DNA from: Mycolicibacterium brisbanense
GTDB taxonomy: Bacteria > Actinomycetota > Actinomycetes > Mycobacteriales > Mycobacteriaceae
Assembly: GCF_001570425.1 (NCBI RefSeq)
Contig: NZ_BCSX01000007.1
Coordinates: 225,604-289,603, forward strand
DNA length: 64,000 nucleotides
Direction of reading: 5' to 3'
Shown: positions 62,459 through 64,000 of the stretch, piece by piece
How positions within the stretch are numbered: the stretch's first letter is position 1
How the letters are laid out: each line of letters begins with the position of its first letter
Made by a program: the position numbers and the translations under genes
The notes under the pieces: generated by a model
What the model was told of the DNA's origin: nothing
Seen by the model: the letters and a program-made list of their open reading frames with translations, nothing else
The model's database searches: none

Positions 62459-63277
62459 GTGCCCAACCGAGTCGTGCCTGCCGGGTCCGACGAGCCTGAG
62501 TCAGGCAAAGCCGACGCAGCCGAACGCCGGCAGTTGATCCTGGATCGGCTTCAGGAACAGGATTCGGTATCGGTCGCCGAACTGGCCGAGGAGTTCGGCG
62601 TCACCGGAATGTCCTTGCGCCGTGACCTTCAGATCCTCGCAGAACGCGGCCTCGTCACCCGGGTGCGCGGAGGAGCGATGAAGGTACGCGCGGCAACCTC
62701 ATCGCGTGTCTATCTCGAATCGGAGCGACGGAACGCCCAAACGAAGGCCAAGATTGCCCGCGCAGCCGCCGAACTCATACGTCACGAACGAATCGCGTTC
62801 TTCTACTCAGGATCAACGGTGTCCAAGGTCGCCGCGGCCTTGGACGCAGAGACACGCGCCACCCTGACCGTCGTCACCACCGCGCTGCCGGTGATCAACG
62901 AGGTCAGTTCCTGGAACGAGCCACACCTGGTCGCCGTCGGCGGGACATACCTGCCGTCGTATATGGCGTTCGTCGGACCACAGGCGATCGCCAGTCTCAA
63001 GGCGCTCAACGCTGAAGTGGCAATCATCGGCTGTGACGGACTGACTGCGGCAGGCGGACTAACCACACCACATCAACTCGTCGCGGAGGTCGGTACCACC
63101 ATCATCGAACGCTCGCGGCGGACCATCGTGGTCGCAGATTCCACCAAGATCGGAGTGCGCGGGTTCACCCCTATCGCACCCGCCACCGCGATCACCACAT
63201 TGGTGACCGACGCCGACGCGGATCCCGGCGAGATCGAGACATTGCGTGGATTGGGCATCGACGTACTTCTTGTGTGA
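62459..63277 (+). CDS. DeoR family transcriptional repressor
   Basis: 272 residues. The N-terminal helix-turn-helix is RRQLILDRLQEQDSVSVAEL with TGMSLRRDLQILAERGLV; the C-terminal phosphosugar-sensing domain has FFYSGSTVSKVA, VGGTYLP and ADSTKIGV. It most likely represses the catabolic operon and is released by a sugar phosphate. GTG 62459 is chosen behind AAGTAAGG; the frame opens at 62399, but that would place the operator palindrome inside the gene. It is followed by a 341-bp region holding a small minus-strand gene. Confidence 0.92.
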   Translation: MPNRVVPAGSDEPESGKADAAERRQLILDRLQEQDSVSVAELAEEFGVTGMSLRRDLQILAERGLVTRVRGGAMKVRAATSSRVYLESERRNAQTKAKIARAAAELIRHERIAFFYSGSTVSKVAAALDAETRATLTVVTTALPVINEVSSWNEPHLVAVGGTYLPSYMAFVGPQAIASLKALNAEVAIIGCDGLTAAGGLTTPHQLVAEVGTTIIERSRRTIVVADSTKIGVRGFTPIAPATAITTLVTDADADPGEIETLRGLGIDVLLV

Positions 63278-63360
63278 GATTGCGTCCTTCGTCGCGGCTG
63301 GTGCTGGTCCGATTCCGCTGCTCATCGTTGCCCGTCGCTGCGCGCCCGCTAGCCCATGCA

Positions 63361-63555
63361 TCACTGAAATCGGTTGCCGCACAGGCATTTCACAGCCGAT
63401 GACGGATGCTCGGTGAGTCCGGCGGGCAACTCTGCCACGGTCGGATCGGTCCAGGCGAGCTCACAACCGACGCACCGCAAATCGGCCCGACGCAGTGCGT
63501 CAACGGTTATGGTGCGGAGGGTTTGCCCGCATTGGGCGGAGATATGCTTAGGCAT
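63361..63555 (-). CDS. Small Cys-rich zinc-ribbon-like protein
   Basis: A 64-residue protein with Cys9, Cys28, Cys31, Cys57 and Cys59 (ADLRCVGCELAW and KCLCGNRFQ), compatible with a zinc ribbon. The start is ATG 63555; the frame extends to 63972 antisense to the kinase and is spurious there. It is divergent from the kinase gene. I recognise no family, and the ribosome-binding site is weak. Confidence 0.5.
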   Translation of the reverse strand: MPKHISAQCGQTLRTITVDALRRADLRCVGCELAWTDPTVAELPAGLTEHPSSAVKCLCGNRFQ

Positions 63556-63618
63556 AGATCCATCGCGATATTGCTGATGTTGCAGCTGGGCCGGCGTCTC
63601 GGATGAATCGAGGTAACG

Positions 63619-64000
63619 ATGGCCGATGTCGATCCGTTCGCGACGCAGCACGATGTTTCGGGCTCCGTCACGGCAGATCTGGCAGCGGCCGGATTCGAAG
63701 ACGCCGTCGAGATCGGCCGCGGTGGTTTCGGCGTCGTCTACCGGTGCACCCAGCCCTCGCTTGACCGCACCGTGGCGGTCAAGGTCCTCACGGCCGACCT
63801 CGACGAGGAGAACTGTGCGCGGTTCTACCGCGAGCAGCGCGCGGTCGGCCGGATGACAGGACATCCCAACATCGTCTATGTCCTCGAGGTGGGCACCACC
63901 GACAACGGCCATCCCTACCTCGTCATGCCGTACCACCCTCGGGACTCGCTGCACTCGCGGATCCGTGGTCACGGTCCGCTCCCGCTGAAAGACGCGCTGC
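63619..64000 (+). CDS. Serine/threonine protein kinase, PknK-like N-terminus (cut by window end)
   Basis: The open frame runs to the window end (127 codons) with no stop. The N-terminal kinase lobe has ADLAAAGFEDAVEIGRGGFG (P-loop), CTQPSLDRTVAVKVL with the ATP-binding Lys and GHPNIVYVLEVGTTDNG. The pattern CxQPSLDRxVAVKVL is typical of PknK, which in M. tuberculosis couples a kinase to a LuxR/AAA-type regulator. The C-terminal regulator part lies outside the window, so that assignment needs the rest of the gene. Start ATG 63619, after GAGG. Confidence 0.85.
   Translation, partial: MADVDPFATQHDVSGSVTADLAAAGFEDAVEIGRGGFGVVYRCTQPSLDRTVAVKVLTADLDEENCARFYREQRAVGRMTGHPNIVYVLEVGTTDNGHPYLVMPYHPRDSLHSRIRGHGPLPLKDAL

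Overview
The window reads as a chromosomal segment of a fast-growing, environmental-type mycobacterium (Mycolicibacterium-like). This rests on high G+C, coenzyme F420-type luciferase-like and PPOX-fold enzymes, a WhiB regulator, a 13E12/DUF222 HNH protein, type VII secretion-type proteins, a PknK-like kinase, and a gene set that I recall from M. tuberculosis as Rv0853c-Rv0860 (pdc, SRPBCC proteins, far, dapC, fadA, fadB). Species assignment is inference; no database was searched. I see no rRNA or tRNA gene, insertion sequence or CRISPR array.

Layout. (1) 1-17.5 kb is a catabolic region: two paralogous metallo-beta-lactamase-fold hydrolases around a flavin reductase-like protein and an alpha/beta-hydrolase-NTF2 fusion, a divergent thiolase, a tandem muconolactone-isomerase-like protein, an MmgE/PrpD protein, a nitronate monooxygenase-like enzyme, a zinc alcohol dehydrogenase, an MFS exporter overlapping a LysR regulator, an SDR/NTF2 pair, an F420-type oxidoreductase, and a complete three-subunit hydroxyarylic acid decarboxylase operon (UbiX-like, UbiD-like, subunit D) with a divergent AraC regulator. 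(2) 17.6-21.9 kb is a cell-envelope cluster: an EspC-like/lytic transglycosylase fusion, two near-duplicate six-cysteine lipoproteins, a WXG100-like protein with a long Pro/Thr tail, and a methyltransferase. (3) 22.2-29.7 kb holds a DUF222-HNH protein, a PPOX protein, an S9 peptidase and the fadA-fadB trifunctional beta-oxidation enzyme. (4) 30-42.4 kb is a stress island: a DUF1931 histone-fold protein, a PucR regulator, dnaK-grpE-cbpA-cbpM-clpB, a zinc-ribbon thioredoxin, a UBP-type zinc finger and a cyclic-nucleotide-domain/thioredoxin-reductase-like flavoprotein, then a membrane protein behind a SigF-type promoter. (5) 42.5-54.3 kb carries an Old Yellow Enzyme, dapC, a WhiB protein, an F420-type oxidoreductase, two SRPBCC proteins, two universal stress proteins behind a DosR-like box, far, pdc, a flavoprotein, a CMD protein and a second UBP zinc finger. 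(6) 54.4-63.3 kb is a self-contained catabolic regulon: APC permease, two flavoproteins plus a small membrane protein, class II aldolase, FGGY kinase, aldehyde dehydrogenase and DeoR repressor. The window ends in a small Cys-rich protein and the start of a PknK-like kinase.

How the genes fit together. fadA/fadB, the thiolase, far and dapC are central metabolism. The stress island couples protein refolding (DnaK system, ClpB) to thiol redox (thioredoxin, NTR-like flavoprotein) and seems to sit between fadA and dapC, which I recall as neighbours in M. tuberculosis. Region 6 looks like oxidation, phosphorylation, aldol cleavage and aldehyde oxidation of one imported small molecule, under a repressor with clear palindromic operators. 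Several genes (17111, 17638, 22241, 23901, 43668, 53938, and the far/pdc pair) have a TANNNT-like -10 element 6-8 nt before the start codon and no ribosome-binding site, so they are probably leaderless.
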